From Syntrophales bacterium (lineage in GTDB: Bacteria; Desulfobacterota; Syntrophia; Syntrophales; UBA8958), in the NCBI GenBank assembly GCA_026417625.1, contig JAOACW010000006.1, forward strand, positions 1 through 64,000: 64,000 nt of DNA, written 5' to 3'. The position numbers were made by a program, and so were the translations under genes. Shown here piece by piece: positions 52,705 through 61,295 of this stretch. Below the pieces are notes generated by a model. It did not search any database. It was not told the origin of the DNA and saw only the letters and a list, made by a program, of their open reading frames with translations. Each line of letters opens with the position of its first letter. The stretch's first letter is position 1.

Positions 52705-52887
52705 GTGCAGGAAATTTTAACAGCTGTTACGTATCTTGTGGTTTGGCTTGTTTGTCAGAAGGTAATAGGAATTGAAAGTGGTCTTACGAAGCTAATGATA
52801 TCCCTTACTGCAGCAGTAGGTGTATATGTTTTTATTGCTTGGATAACGTATCGCCGTAACAAAGGGGGGAGGATGTCCGATGATTGA
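52705..52887 (+). CDS. small membrane protein upstream of histidine kinase
   Basis: This 60-residue protein starts with GTG at 52705, 7 bases after GGAAGGAG. Two hydrophobic stretches (about 4-24 and 30-48) suggest two membrane helices. I do not recognise a family. Its last 8 bases overlap the start of the histidine kinase gene, which suggests translational coupling and perhaps a role in sensing. Confidence 0.65.
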   Translation: MQEILTAVTYLVVWLVCQKVIGIESGLTKLMISLTAAVGVYVFIAWITYRRNKGGRMSDD

Positions 52888-54880
52888 AAATCCTCTGATA
52901 GTCAAGAGTGTTATTGAGGGTCTTCCAATACCCACTTTTGTGATTGGCAAAGATCATAGGGTAATTTTCTGGAACAGGGCATGTGAGGAACTAACAGGTT
53001 TTCATGCACGAGACATAATAGGAACGGATCATCATTACATGCCATTTTATGAGAGTAAAAGGCCCCTTATTGCGGATCTTATAGTTGACCAGGATTTTAA
53101 GGCTCTAGAGAGGTATTACGGCACCAAACAAGGGAGGCCTTCTGATATAGTGAAAGGTGCGTATGAGGCGAGGGATTTCTTCTTGAACTTAGGTGGAAGG
53201 AGTCGCCATCTCTATTTTCTCGCCGCTCCTATATACGATGAAAAAGGAGAGATAATAGGAGCAATTGAAACACTTCAGGATGTAACCAAGGAACGAGAGC
53301 TGGAACTAAGCCTTAAGGAATACGCCAGCAATCTACAGAAGGAGCTAGAAAGGAACATCACACTGCAGAAAACCCTTGAAGGGGTTATAGAAGGGAGTCC
53401 GATTCCAGCTTTTGTTATTAATAAGAGTCACAGAATAATATTCTGGAACAAGGCCTGTGAGGAACTTACGGGTTATTCAGCGAAGGAGATGTTGGGTACC
53501 GATCTGCAGTATAAGCCTTTCTATGGAGAGAAGAGGCCTGTTATAGCTGATCTCATTGTTGATAGCGATTTTGAGGCTCTTGACAAATACTACGGAAAGA
53601 AAAAGGTTCAGCGTTCGGCGATCATACCGGGGGCTTATGAGGCCTGGGATTACTATGAAAATCTTGGGGGAAAAAGTCGTCATCTCTATTTTCTCGCCGC
53701 TCCGATATATGACGAGGCGGGAGACATAATTGCGGCAATAGAGACACTACAGGACATCACAAGACAGCGTGAATTGGAGCAGCGTCTGATGGAATATGCT
53801 GAAAGTCTTCAAAACGAGCTTACAGAAAACATAAATCTCCGCAAAGAAATAGAGGGACTTTACCACTACATCCAGTCAATACTTGATAGTTCACCTGATA
53901 CACTCTTCGAATTGAATGAGGATGGGATCATCACGTATGTTAGTAGAGGCAGAGAGAACGGGACGGGTCCAGAGGGAATAGTGGGAAAGCATTTTTCTGA
54001 ATATGCACCCAAACACAAGAATTTTTTAATGGCACGCTGGGAGGAGATAAAGAAGGGAAACTACAAACCCTATGAAATAGAGAGTACGGATCGTACCGGT
54101 CAGAAAAGAACCTATCTTCTAACGCCTAGACCCGTGAAGGGTCGGAACCGCTATGTTATAGCTCAGCGTGATATAACAGAATTCAAAGAATTGGAGCGGA
54201 AGGTTTATGAAGCTGAGAAACTTGCTGCTATAGGTCAGCTTTCTGCAGGAATTGCTCATGAGATTCGCAACCCTCTTTCATCAATTAAAATGAGCCTCCA
54301 GATACTGGAGAAGAGATTGAGGCCCACGGGCAATGATTTAAAGAGGTTTCAAATTGCCCTCAGAGAAGTCGAACATTTGGAGAACCTAGTTAATGATGTG
54401 CTTATCTACGCGAGACCTGGGGATCCCAAGAAACGCCCCTCAGATATACGGCGGATAGTGGAAAACGCTCTCGAGATGGTAGAAAAGGCTATTTTGGACA
54501 AAGAGATTAGTGTGGTCAAGGAGATTCCAGAGGGTTTACCACCGGTTGATGTTGATGATGCGATGATGCAGCGGGCGTTTCTTAATATAATGCGCAATGC
54601 CATTGAGGCTATGGAAAATAGAGGGATATTGTTAATAAAGGCGACGTTGAGGGATGATAAGTCACTACAAGTGGAGTTCCACGATACTGGTTGTGGAATC
54701 TCTGAAGAGGATTTGACCCATGTTTTCAATCCATTCTTCACAAAGAAGCGTTATGGAACTGGTCTGGGGATGGCTCATGTGAAGCGAATTATAGATCTTC
54801 ACGAGGGTAATATTGATATAAGGAGCAAGTTGGGTGAGGGGACATGTGTGATGGTAACGTTGAAGACGGCGGATAAATAG
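52880..54880 (+). CDS. PAS-PAS-PAS histidine kinase
   Basis: This 666-residue soluble kinase has two tandem copies of one PAS unit (about 1-140 and 155-300, each with FWN.ACEELTG, DLIVD.DF.AL..YYG and SRHLYFLAAPIYDE) and a third PAS at about 335-440 (SSPDTLFELNEDGIITYVS). The HisKA domain has His460 in SAGIAHEIRNPL; HATPase has NIMRNAIEAME, DTGCGI and FFTKKRYGTGLGMAHVKRI. It is followed by a sigma-54 activator, presumably its partner. No membrane helices, so the signal is likely internal. Confidence 0.93.
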   Translation: MIENPLIVKSVIEGLPIPTFVIGKDHRVIFWNRACEELTGFHARDIIGTDHHYMPFYESKRPLIADLIVDQDFKALERYYGTKQGRPSDIVKGAYEARDFFLNLGGRSRHLYFLAAPIYDEKGEIIGAIETLQDVTKERELELSLKEYASNLQKELERNITLQKTLEGVIEGSPIPAFVINKSHRIIFWNKACEELTGYSAKEMLGTDLQYKPFYGEKRPVIADLIVDSDFEALDKYYGKKKVQRSAIIPGAYEAWDYYENLGGKSRHLYFLAAPIYDEAGDIIAAIETLQDITRQRELEQRLMEYAESLQNELTENINLRKEIEGLYHYIQSILDSSPDTLFELNEDGIITYVSRGRENGTGPEGIVGKHFSEYAPKHKNFLMARWEEIKKGNYKPYEIESTDRTGQKRTYLLTPRPVKGRNRYVIAQRDITEFKELERKVYEAEKLAAIGQLSAGIAHEIRNPLSSIKMSLQILEKRLRPTGNDLKRFQIALREVEHLENLVNDVLIYARPGDPKKRPSDIRRIVENALEMVEKAILDKEISVVKEIPEGLPPVDVDDAMMQRAFLNIMRNAIEAMENRGILLIKATLRDDKSLQVEFHDTGCGISEEDLTHVFNPFFTKKRYGTGLGMAHVKRIIDLHEGNIDIRSKLGEGTCVMVTLKTADK

Positions 54881-54901
54881 ATCACCCTTTAGGAACGAAG
54901 T

Positions 54902-56275
54902 ATGGCTAAGATTCTCATAATTGACGATGATAAATCGATTGCCGAGACCTTGGAACTCTATCTTACCGAGGAAGGGCATGAGGTGTATGCCGCTTATACA
55001 GGAACGGATGGTTTGAATGCCTTTGTTCAACATAATCCAGACATTGTTATTCTGGATATTCGTTTGCCTGATATAGATGGATTTACAGTGTTAGAGGACC
55101 TTAAAGAAGAGGAAGAGAATGTTAAGGTAATAATGATCACTGCTTTCCACGATATGGAAACGACAATCCGAGCTATGAAAAGCGGTGCGTTCGACTACAT
55201 CCATAAGCCTATAAATATAGATGAACTGGAAGTGGCTATTGATAAGGCGCTTAAAAGTTTGGAGATGGAGAGAAAAATTAGGGGGCTTTTGAATGAACCA
55301 TCTCGCAGTTTTAAAGTGGGAGATATGATTGGTAATACCAGGGAGATGAAAGAGATATTTAAAACGATAGGTGTTATATCTCAAAATAGGGCTACCGTGC
55401 TTATTGAAGGCGAAAGTGGTACAGGTAAAGAACTCATCGCAAAAGTGATCCATTACAACACTTCACCTGATGAACCGTTTATAGCGGTTAATTGTTCTGC
55501 TATAGTGGAGACCCTTCTGGAATCAGAACTCTTCGGTCATGAGAAGGGTTCTTTCACAGGTGCAATAACTCGCAAGTTGGGTAAATTCGAGCTCGCTCGT
55601 TACGGGACGGTTTTTCTGGACGAGATAAGTGAAATGTCCTTAAATTTACAAGCTAAACTTCTTAGGGTTCTCCAGGAGATGGAATTCGAGAGGGTGGGTG
55701 GTAAGGATAGAATAAAGGTTCATGCTCGTATAATTGCTGCAACCAATAAAGATCTAAAGCAGCTTGTTAAGGAGGGAAAGTTCAGAGACGATTTGTATTA
55801 CCGGTTGAATATTGTCACCATAAAAATTCCTCCTCTAAGAGAGCGTCGGGAAGATATACCTCTACTCGTTGATTATCTGATTGCTAAGATAAACAGGGAT
55901 CTTCACAAGCGGATAATAGGTGTTTCCGATGAAATGATGGATATATTTATGAAATATCACTGGCCGGGAAACGTTCGTGAATTGGAGAATCTTTTGGTTA
56001 GGGCTGCTGTGGTGGCAAAGGGACAGGTTTTAGTACGGGAGGATTTTCCCGAGTTACCTCTGGAAACAAAAGGAGAAACAACTCGTAAGGTTGAGGAGGA
56101 TATATTCGAGGAACCTGGAAAATTGCTGACACTCGAGGAGGTGGAGGAAAGGTACATAAGGAAGATAATTAAAGAGCACCCTGACAAGAATAAGGGGGAA
56201 ATATGTGAGATTTTAGGTATCTCGCGGCCAACGCTGGAGAGGAAATTGGAAAAGTACGGAATTGAGATTCCCTGA
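54902..56275 (+). CDS. sigma-54-dependent response regulator (NtrC type)
   Basis: This 457-residue activator has a receiver domain with phospho-acceptor Asp52 (VILDIRLPDIDG) and HKPINI. The AAA+ domain has GESGTGKEL, the GSFTGAI loop and FLDEISEM; the C-terminal Fis-like helix-turn-helix ends GEICEILGISRPTLERKLEKYGIEIP. The loop reads GSFTGA rather than GAFTGA, a known acceptable variant. It is encoded 21 bases after its likely kinase, and a GTPase gene follows with overlapping ends. Confidence 0.95.
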   Translation: MAKILIIDDDKSIAETLELYLTEEGHEVYAAYTGTDGLNAFVQHNPDIVILDIRLPDIDGFTVLEDLKEEEENVKVIMITAFHDMETTIRAMKSGAFDYIHKPINIDELEVAIDKALKSLEMERKIRGLLNEPSRSFKVGDMIGNTREMKEIFKTIGVISQNRATVLIEGESGTGKELIAKVIHYNTSPDEPFIAVNCSAIVETLLESELFGHEKGSFTGAITRKLGKFELARYGTVFLDEISEMSLNLQAKLLRVLQEMEFERVGGKDRIKVHARIIAATNKDLKQLVKEGKFRDDLYYRLNIVTIKIPPLRERREDIPLLVDYLIAKINRDLHKRIIGVSDEMMDIFMKYHWPGNVRELENLLVRAAVVAKGQVLVREDFPELPLETKGETTRKVEEDIFEEPGKLLTLEEVEERYIRKIIKEHPDKNKGEICEILGISRPTLERKLEKYGIEIP

Positions 56276-56291
56276 AGAATGTGTTTTTTCC

Positions 56292-56870
56292 ATGGTTCGT
56301 GCATCTTTCATTAAATCGGCGGTTAAAAGTGAGGATTATCCAAAGAATAACTTACCTGAAGTAGCTTTTGCGGGACGTTCCAATGTAGGCAAATCTTCGC
56401 TCATAAATTCGCTTCTCGGGCAAAAAAATCTCGCACATATAAGCTCCACACCTGGTTGTACGAGGGCGATCAACTTTTTCCTCGTAGAGAATCGATGGGT
56501 TTTCGTTGACCTACCTGGGTACGGTTACGCTAGAGTCGCTGCTAAAATTCGCAGTGAATGGGGTCCAATGGTGGAAACCTATTTAAAAACCCGCGATAAT
56601 CTACGGCTCGTTGTTCTTCTCGTAGATATTCGTCGCAACCCGGAGAAGGAGGAATTTGATCTCATTGAGTGGTTAAAGATGTACAGTCGCCCCTTTATAG
56701 TGGTTTTGACTAAAGCCGATAAAGTGACGAGGATGGAGGTGGAGCGGAGGCAAAGGGAGATTGCAAGTATCCTCAGTGATCTTGGTAATGGTAAGTTGTT
56801 TGTTTACTCTTCACGAACGGGAGAGGGTAAGAAAAAAATTGTTCAGGCGATCAACCAGCATTTAAAATAA
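56292..56870 (+). CDS. engB: ribosome biogenesis GTP-binding protein EngB (YihA/YsxC)
   Basis: This 192-residue GTPase for large-subunit assembly has G1 AGRSNVGKSSL, G2 STPGCTRAINFF with Thr, G3 DLPGYGYA, G4 TKADKV and G5 SSRTGEGK. The start at ATG 56292 is chosen; an earlier in-frame TTG at 56262 overlaps the response regulator. It is followed by pyrF 11 bases later. Confidence 0.95.
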   Translation: MVRASFIKSAVKSEDYPKNNLPEVAFAGRSNVGKSSLINSLLGQKNLAHISSTPGCTRAINFFLVENRWVFVDLPGYGYARVAAKIRSEWGPMVETYLKTRDNLRLVVLLVDIRRNPEKEEFDLIEWLKMYSRPFIVVLTKADKVTRMEVERRQREIASILSDLGNGKLFVYSSRTGEGKKKIVQAINQHLK

Positions 56871-56881
56871 AGGAGGGGAAT

Positions 56882-57616
56882 GTGACCGATAGAAAATTGC
56901 TTTCCCAAAAACCCATACCTCCAGGTGAACGGCTTATAGTGGCTTTGGATGTGCCATCGGCGGAGGATGCTAAGTCTTTAGTTGAATATCTGGGTGAGAA
57001 TGTACATTTTTACAAACTGGGTCTCGAATTATTCATGGCGGGTGGATATTTCGAACTACTTAAATGGATAAAAGATAGGGGAAAGAAAGTTTTTGTGGAT
57101 CTCAAATTCTTCGATGTGCCCCAAACGGTAAGATCGGCGGTGGCGCGCCTTCGGGGGAGAGGAGTGTATTTCACCACAGTTCACGGAAACGATGGGATTC
57201 TTAAGGCGGCTGTGGAGGAAGCCGAGGGGGAAATCCACATACTTGCCGTTACAGTGCTCACCAGTTTGGATGAAGGTGACATAAGAGATTTAGGTTTTGA
57301 TTGCTCTGTGGAAGATCTGGTTTTATCGAGGGCGAGGAGAGCAATTGAGATAGGATGCGCGGGTGTGATTTCCTCGGGTTTGGAGGTTAGGCGTTTGAGG
57401 CAGGAGTTGGGAGAGGGTTTTGTGGTTGTTACCCCGGGTATCCGCCCAGTTAAAAACGTAGATGACCAGAAACGGACAGTGGATGTCCGCGAGGCCTTTC
57501 TAAACGGTGCGGACTACATTGTTGTGGGTAGGCCTATTCGGGAAGCTCCTGACCCACGAGAAGCTGTAATTTCCATTCAAAAAACTATAAAGGAACTGTT
57601 CTGCGGGAAATTGTAA
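56882..57616 (+). CDS. pyrF: orotidine 5'-phosphate decarboxylase
   Basis: This is the last step of UMP synthesis. The 244-residue TIM-barrel enzyme has IVALDVPSAEDA (residues 20-31), the catalytic DLKFFDVPQTV with Lys-Asp, VTPGIRPV, and the phosphate-binding VVGRPIREA. The start is GTG at 56882, with AAAGGAGGGG upstream. It converges with the downstream lipoprotein gene, 6 bases apart. Confidence 0.95.
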   Translation: MTDRKLLSQKPIPPGERLIVALDVPSAEDAKSLVEYLGENVHFYKLGLELFMAGGYFELLKWIKDRGKKVFVDLKFFDVPQTVRSAVARLRGRGVYFTTVHGNDGILKAAVEEAEGEIHILAVTVLTSLDEGDIRDLGFDCSVEDLVLSRARRAIEIGCAGVISSGLEVRRLRQELGEGFVVVTPGIRPVKNVDDQKRTVDVREAFLNGADYIVVGRPIREAPDPREAVISIQKTIKELFCGKL

Positions 57617-57622
57617 GAGAAT

Positions 57623-58162
57623 TTATTTACGCATTAAGTAACGTCTTATGTAACCAAACGTTTCCTCCAAACCAACCTTCCATTTTCCCTCTTCCTTATA
57701 GAGTTTTAGATTGGCGGGGTGTTCTGACTTGTGATAGAGGATATCCACCTCTGCGTAGTCTTTTTTGATCTTATTGATTTTCCAAGTGCTCTGCACGAGG
57801 ACCATATCTGGGTTGAATGCGTTTAGAAATCCATTCCAGTAAGCTTTTGCTAGTGGGCCACCTTTGGCAAAATCATCCTCCGTTTCCTCTTCCTTCAGGT
57901 AAATTTTATCCTTGGCTGCGAATGAGATAACACTTTTTACAATCTCACTTTTAGATTTTGCTGTTAGCCCCTCCCAGACAACTACATACTTTTTTTCCTT
58001 CATGGCGGTGAAGAACTTTTCCACTGTCTCGTAAAGTATATTTTCCTCGGATACGTCGGGGTATGAGGTTGGAATATTTTGGTTGCCTGTGCAGTGTGTA
58101 ATAAGCAAAACGGATAAAAAACAGAGATATGCTCTATAACTAAGGTTAGGTAATCGATACAT
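57623..58162 (-). CDS. hypothetical lipoprotein
   Basis: This 179-residue exported protein has a signal peptide ending in a lipobox-like ITHC near residue 24. The body (ETVEKFFTAMKEKKYVVVWEGLT and WKINKIKKDYAEVDILYH..ANLKLYKEEGKWKV) resembles NTF2-like/DUF4878-type small envelope proteins. It follows the small Ala/Gly-rich protein gene and ends the polysaccharide-export gene row. Specific function is unknown. Confidence 0.75.
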   Translation of the reverse strand: MYRLPNLSYRAYLCFLSVLLITHCTGNQNIPTSYPDVSEENILYETVEKFFTAMKEKKYVVVWEGLTAKSKSEIVKSVISFAAKDKIYLKEEETEDDFAKGGPLAKAYWNGFLNAFNPDMVLVQSTWKINKIKKDYAEVDILYHKSEHPANLKLYKEEGKWKVGLEETFGYIRRYLMRK

Positions 58163-58172
58163 AAACAGTTAG

Positions 58173-58210
58173 AAGAACCCCTTTCGCCAGAAAGTGGCAA
58201 AGAGGTTCTT
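58173..58210. terminator. stem-loop between Ala/Gly-rich gene and lipoprotein gene
   Basis: Arms 58173-58189 and 58195-58210 pair as aagaacc/ggttctt, cttt/aaag and gcca/tggc, with one mismatch and one bulge. A T-run exists only in the plus direction, so on the minus strand it may act as a partial terminator or mRNA stabiliser. Confidence 0.5.
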
Positions 58211-58230
58211 TTTCGACTGTTGGTTAAATT

Positions 58231-58539
58231 TTAATGGTGTGCTGTAGAAGTTCCCGAACTTGACGCTTCTGCAACTGTCGCAATTACTGCCGCAGCTGCC
58301 ACTGTAGCCACAGCAATTGTACCAATGCTTATACCCGCAATAGTTGCAGTTCCTGCTGCTGCTCCAGCACCTGCAGCTGCTGCTCCCGCGCCCACAGCTG
58401 CTCCTGCACCCGTTCCAGCACCTGCTGCTGCTCCTGCACCTACCTGTGCCTGAGCAAATACTCCAGTAGATAAGAGCATTCCGATGAGGGTGAGTACACT
58501 GATCACTGCAATTTTTTTACTGTACAGCTTACGCATCAT
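58231..58539 (-). CDS. small secreted Ala/Gly-rich protein (YjbE/GfcA-like)
   Basis: This 102-residue protein has a signal peptide (about 1-29, ending FAQA) and a mature part of nearly pure Gly-Ala repeats (VGAGAAAGAGTGAGAAVG), a hydrophobic stretch and an SSSGTST tail. Low-complexity small exported proteins of this kind head the yjbEFGH and group-4-capsule operons beside YjbH-type proteins, as it does here on the minus strand. Role likely structural or linked to polysaccharide secretion. GGAGGGA precedes its ATG. Confidence 0.8.
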   Translation of the reverse strand: MMRKLYSKKIAVISVLTLIGMLLSTGVFAQAQVGAGAAAGAGTGAGAAVGAGAAAAGAGAAAGTATIAGISIGTIAVATVAAAAVIATVAEASSSGTSTAHH

Positions 58540-58573
58540 TGAGTAAATCCCTCCTTCCCATCAAGGTACTTTA

Positions 58574-58601
58574 TTTTTAGCATGCCAAATTTTTTTGTCA
58601 A
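58574..58601 (-). promoter_or_regulatory. putative promoter for the Ala/Gly-rich protein gene
   Basis: On the minus strand TTGACA (58601-58596) and TAAAAA (58579-58574) are 16 bases apart, just after the stop of the YjbH-type gene, giving that small gene a possible promoter of its own. Confidence 0.5.
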
Positions 58602-58607
58602 TGTTTT

Positions 58608-60716
58608 TTAGTCCAGACCCTGTTTTTTTGTTATGAGATCCTTTTCGAGGTAAACTTTTGTGTTCCGCTGAACTATGTCAAATAAGTCATGAAAGTGTAT
58701 TATGTCCTGGGCTACATCCCTGGTCCAGGGTGAGAATTTGAAATCGTAAGATGTTTTGGAATCGGAGCCTTTGAATAAACGAAGGGGTATGACGATACCT
58801 ATACCTTTGTCGTGGTAACCCCTATTGAACTTATCTGTAAATAGGGAGGTGTCTGTTATACTGTACCAAATGCTTAAAATAATACCATTTATAAACTTAG
58901 AGACAGAAAACACCACGCCTCTATCTCCTGCAAGAAACTGTCCTGCTTTTATATCAAGAGAACTCTCAAGTTCGGGTACGTTTAGCCTCGTTTTCAGAAA
59001 TGCTGTGTTGTACCATGATTTGTAGTCTTCTTTTTTGTAAGAGAAGACGCTATCAGGTTCTCTTTTCTTAACACAGGTGGTGTTAAGTCCAACAAGGAGA
59101 CGTCCATTTAGGAATGGTCGCATCGCCTCTACATCAACCCCACCGTACTGCAGTTCCAGGTAGCCTGCTGATATCCTACCGTAGATCTCCATTGGAAATT
59201 TCTCCATTTTCTCTAACATCAATAATCCCATGTTGAGTTTCTCCTTCTTGTACAGCCATAGGTCTGAGCGCACCGCCTGTGGCATAGGAGGGTTGGCAGA
59301 TGAGATGTTGTTGAGAGGATAGCCCTCTAAACCGGCTATTATTGATGTACCTCTTCGAGGATTAATACTTATCCAGCCTAGTGCACCGAGACGGTATTTA
59401 AAAAAACCCGACGGGTCGTTGAGCAAAGTCTGGAATGACGGTTTAATTCCCCAATCCCACCATTTTGGATTTGTTTTCTTCGCCTCGAGGTTTTTGTGGA
59501 TGGTTGTATCAATGTGGGAAAGGTAGAGGAATTCCCCCGTAGTTAAATGCTCCTGTATGTACTCTTTCAGATCGTATAGGGTGGTTTCGAATTTCACTAT
59601 TGGGATATCGTTATCGGAGAGAATTAGGTGTATCTGTTTAACGGTGGTGTCTTCTTTTAATACTTCGTGTATTGCTCGAAGTGCCATGCCAATTGCCCGA
59701 GGAGTGTAGTAGTACTTGTCGTTCTGTGTTTCAATCCAGAGATCACTTCCGTCGATGATAATGCTGATGCCGCTGAACCCCGATTTTTCCAGGGCTTCCA
59801 CTATTCTGTACTTGAGGGGCATATGGCGTGCTTGAGGTCTTTCTTTGTAAGGAACATCGTAGAGGGGGACCATAGGCGGACCCAATTCAAAGTTTACTGA
59901 TACGTTTACGCCGAACTGTTCACCTCGCTGATAAGAAAAATCTGTTTCCAACCATTGCCAGGGTTTAACACGTATGCCGAAGTTGAATGGCGATGGTACA
60001 GGTTTGGGAAAATGTATCTTCTGTCCCGGGTCCTGTGTTTGTTTTTCATATCTTATAGGACTGTATTCAGCCATCAAAATGAGCCACGGGGTTAAAGCGA
60101 ATTGAATGCCACCGAAGAACTGGCTATCGGATATAAATTCCCGAGGATTTTGGATTATTTCCATTTTGATCGTTTCTCCTGAGGGTGAAAGGGGTTTTTT
60201 GCCGAAGCGACCATTGCCAAAACCTAGTGTAAAATCGAGAGGATAGATCTGTTTCGATGCAACGACATACTGGGCTGAGAATATACGGGTTCCATGAGGA
60301 TCCATGATACCTACAGCGATCGCGGGTAGATATTTTTTCTCACGTAACAGGCGAAACTTGATGTCCGCCACCTTGTCTTTGTAGTTGCCATAATTTCTCC
60401 ATGTGGGATCACCAGGGTTGACGGGAACGTCGAGGATTTCCGTGAATCTTCCGTCTATTTCTATTCCCTTTAGAGGACTGAAGGCACCGTAGAAGTTTCT
60501 GTAAGGAGGAATGTGAGTAAATCCTAAACGAGCGTGATTTTCCTCAAGAAAACGGGCCGTGGGAGTTTCCATAATGCCAGTTCCACCGTAGTTTGCTGGT
60601 GTTATAAACTCTGTATCCTTTGCTTTTACTGGTGAGCCAATGATGTTGCACGCTATAAGAAAAAAAAATGCGACTACGAACCTCTTTATGTCTCCAGCAA
60701 GCAAATCACCCCTCAT
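58608..60716 (-). CDS. YjbH/GfcD-type outer-membrane polysaccharide-export protein
   Basis: This 702-residue secreted protein has a signal peptide (about 8-32) and a large beta-rich body. Its start, TPANYGGTGIMETPTARFLEENHARLGFTH, is the YjbH/GfcD/WbfB signature. The middle (VPYKERPQARHMPLKYRIVEALEKSGFSGISIIIDGSDLWIE) and the C-terminal strands (GAGQ..VFSVSKFINGIILSIWYS) fit a family predicted to form an outer-membrane barrel with Wza-like partners for exopolysaccharide or capsule secretion. It lies between the Ala/Gly-rich gene and the 181-residue protein gene. Confidence 0.88.
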   Translation of the reverse strand: MRGDLLAGDIKRFVVAFFFLIACNIIGSPVKAKDTEFITPANYGGTGIMETPTARFLEENHARLGFTHIPPYRNFYGAFSPLKGIEIDGRFTEILDVPVNPGDPTWRNYGNYKDKVADIKFRLLREKKYLPAIAVGIMDPHGTRIFSAQYVVASKQIYPLDFTLGFGNGRFGKKPLSPSGETIKMEIIQNPREFISDSQFFGGIQFALTPWLILMAEYSPIRYEKQTQDPGQKIHFPKPVPSPFNFGIRVKPWQWLETDFSYQRGEQFGVNVSVNFELGPPMVPLYDVPYKERPQARHMPLKYRIVEALEKSGFSGISIIIDGSDLWIETQNDKYYYTPRAIGMALRAIHEVLKEDTTVKQIHLILSDNDIPIVKFETTLYDLKEYIQEHLTTGEFLYLSHIDTTIHKNLEAKKTNPKWWDWGIKPSFQTLLNDPSGFFKYRLGALGWISINPRRGTSIIAGLEGYPLNNISSANPPMPQAVRSDLWLYKKEKLNMGLLMLEKMEKFPMEIYGRISAGYLELQYGGVDVEAMRPFLNGRLLVGLNTTCVKKREPDSVFSYKKEDYKSWYNTAFLKTRLNVPELESSLDIKAGQFLAGDRGVVFSVSKFINGIILSIWYSITDTSLFTDKFNRGYHDKGIGIVIPLRLFKGSDSKTSYDFKFSPWTRDVAQDIIHFHDLFDIVQRNTKVYLEKDLITKKQGLD

Positions 60717-60739
60717 CTCCAGTCTCGCAGGAAAGGGTT

Positions 60740-61285
60740 TTACTGGAGTCCATTGGCTTCTCTATATGCGGCCACAAATCTGTCAACTAGAACGAAAGCA
60801 TCATGCTGGATGTGGTGAATGTTGCCAATATTTGCCAGTCCAGTTACGTTTAGACTCCACGTTGTCACAGCGGTTTGCAATTTGGGATTGGCGGTAAGAA
60901 AGGCGAGTTGTCTCAATTCGAGTTTGATGTCGTAGGCGTACCAGTATTTTTCTGTTTCGTGGGTGTTAATGTTTAGGTAAAGAAACGGGCGCCCTGGTAT
61001 TTTAAGCCATTCATCCCCTTCCAAGACCTTAATTCCTGCTTGATTCAGTCGATTTGTTATACGCCTTTTGAGAAATTCCTCTGATATGCCGGCCTTTTTT
61101 GCATATTTTTGTATGTTTGGTTGTAGGTCTTCTATGAATAGGGCCACACTCTTAATGTTTTGGAGTGTCTTTCTGCTTAAGGGCGTATCATCACTCTGAC
61201 CGGCTTCAGGTGTTAGGTAAAAAATTAGAACAAGTATAACAGCAGTTACGATTTTATTCCTCTTGCTCATTTTTTTCCCTGCCAT
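60740..61285 (-). CDS. secreted hypothetical protein of the export cluster
   Basis: This 181-residue protein has an N-terminal signal (about 10-28). The mature part has strands and helices but no motif that I can name; ITNRLNQAGIKVLE..EWLKIPGRPFLYLNINTHE and the C-terminal FVLVDRFVAAYREANG suggest a small mixed domain. Two ATGs compete for the start (61285 and 61270). It lies 10 bases from the SLBB gene end and 23 from the YjbH-type gene, so it belongs to the export operon. Confidence 0.75.
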   Translation of the reverse strand: MAGKKMSKRNKIVTAVILVLIFYLTPEAGQSDDTPLSRKTLQNIKSVALFIEDLQPNIQKYAKKAGISEEFLKRRITNRLNQAGIKVLEGDEWLKIPGRPFLYLNINTHETEKYWYAYDIKLELRQLAFLTANPKLQTAVTTWSLNVTGLANIGNIHHIQHDAFVLVDRFVAAYREANGLQ

Positions 61286-61295
61286 TTCTAAATAC

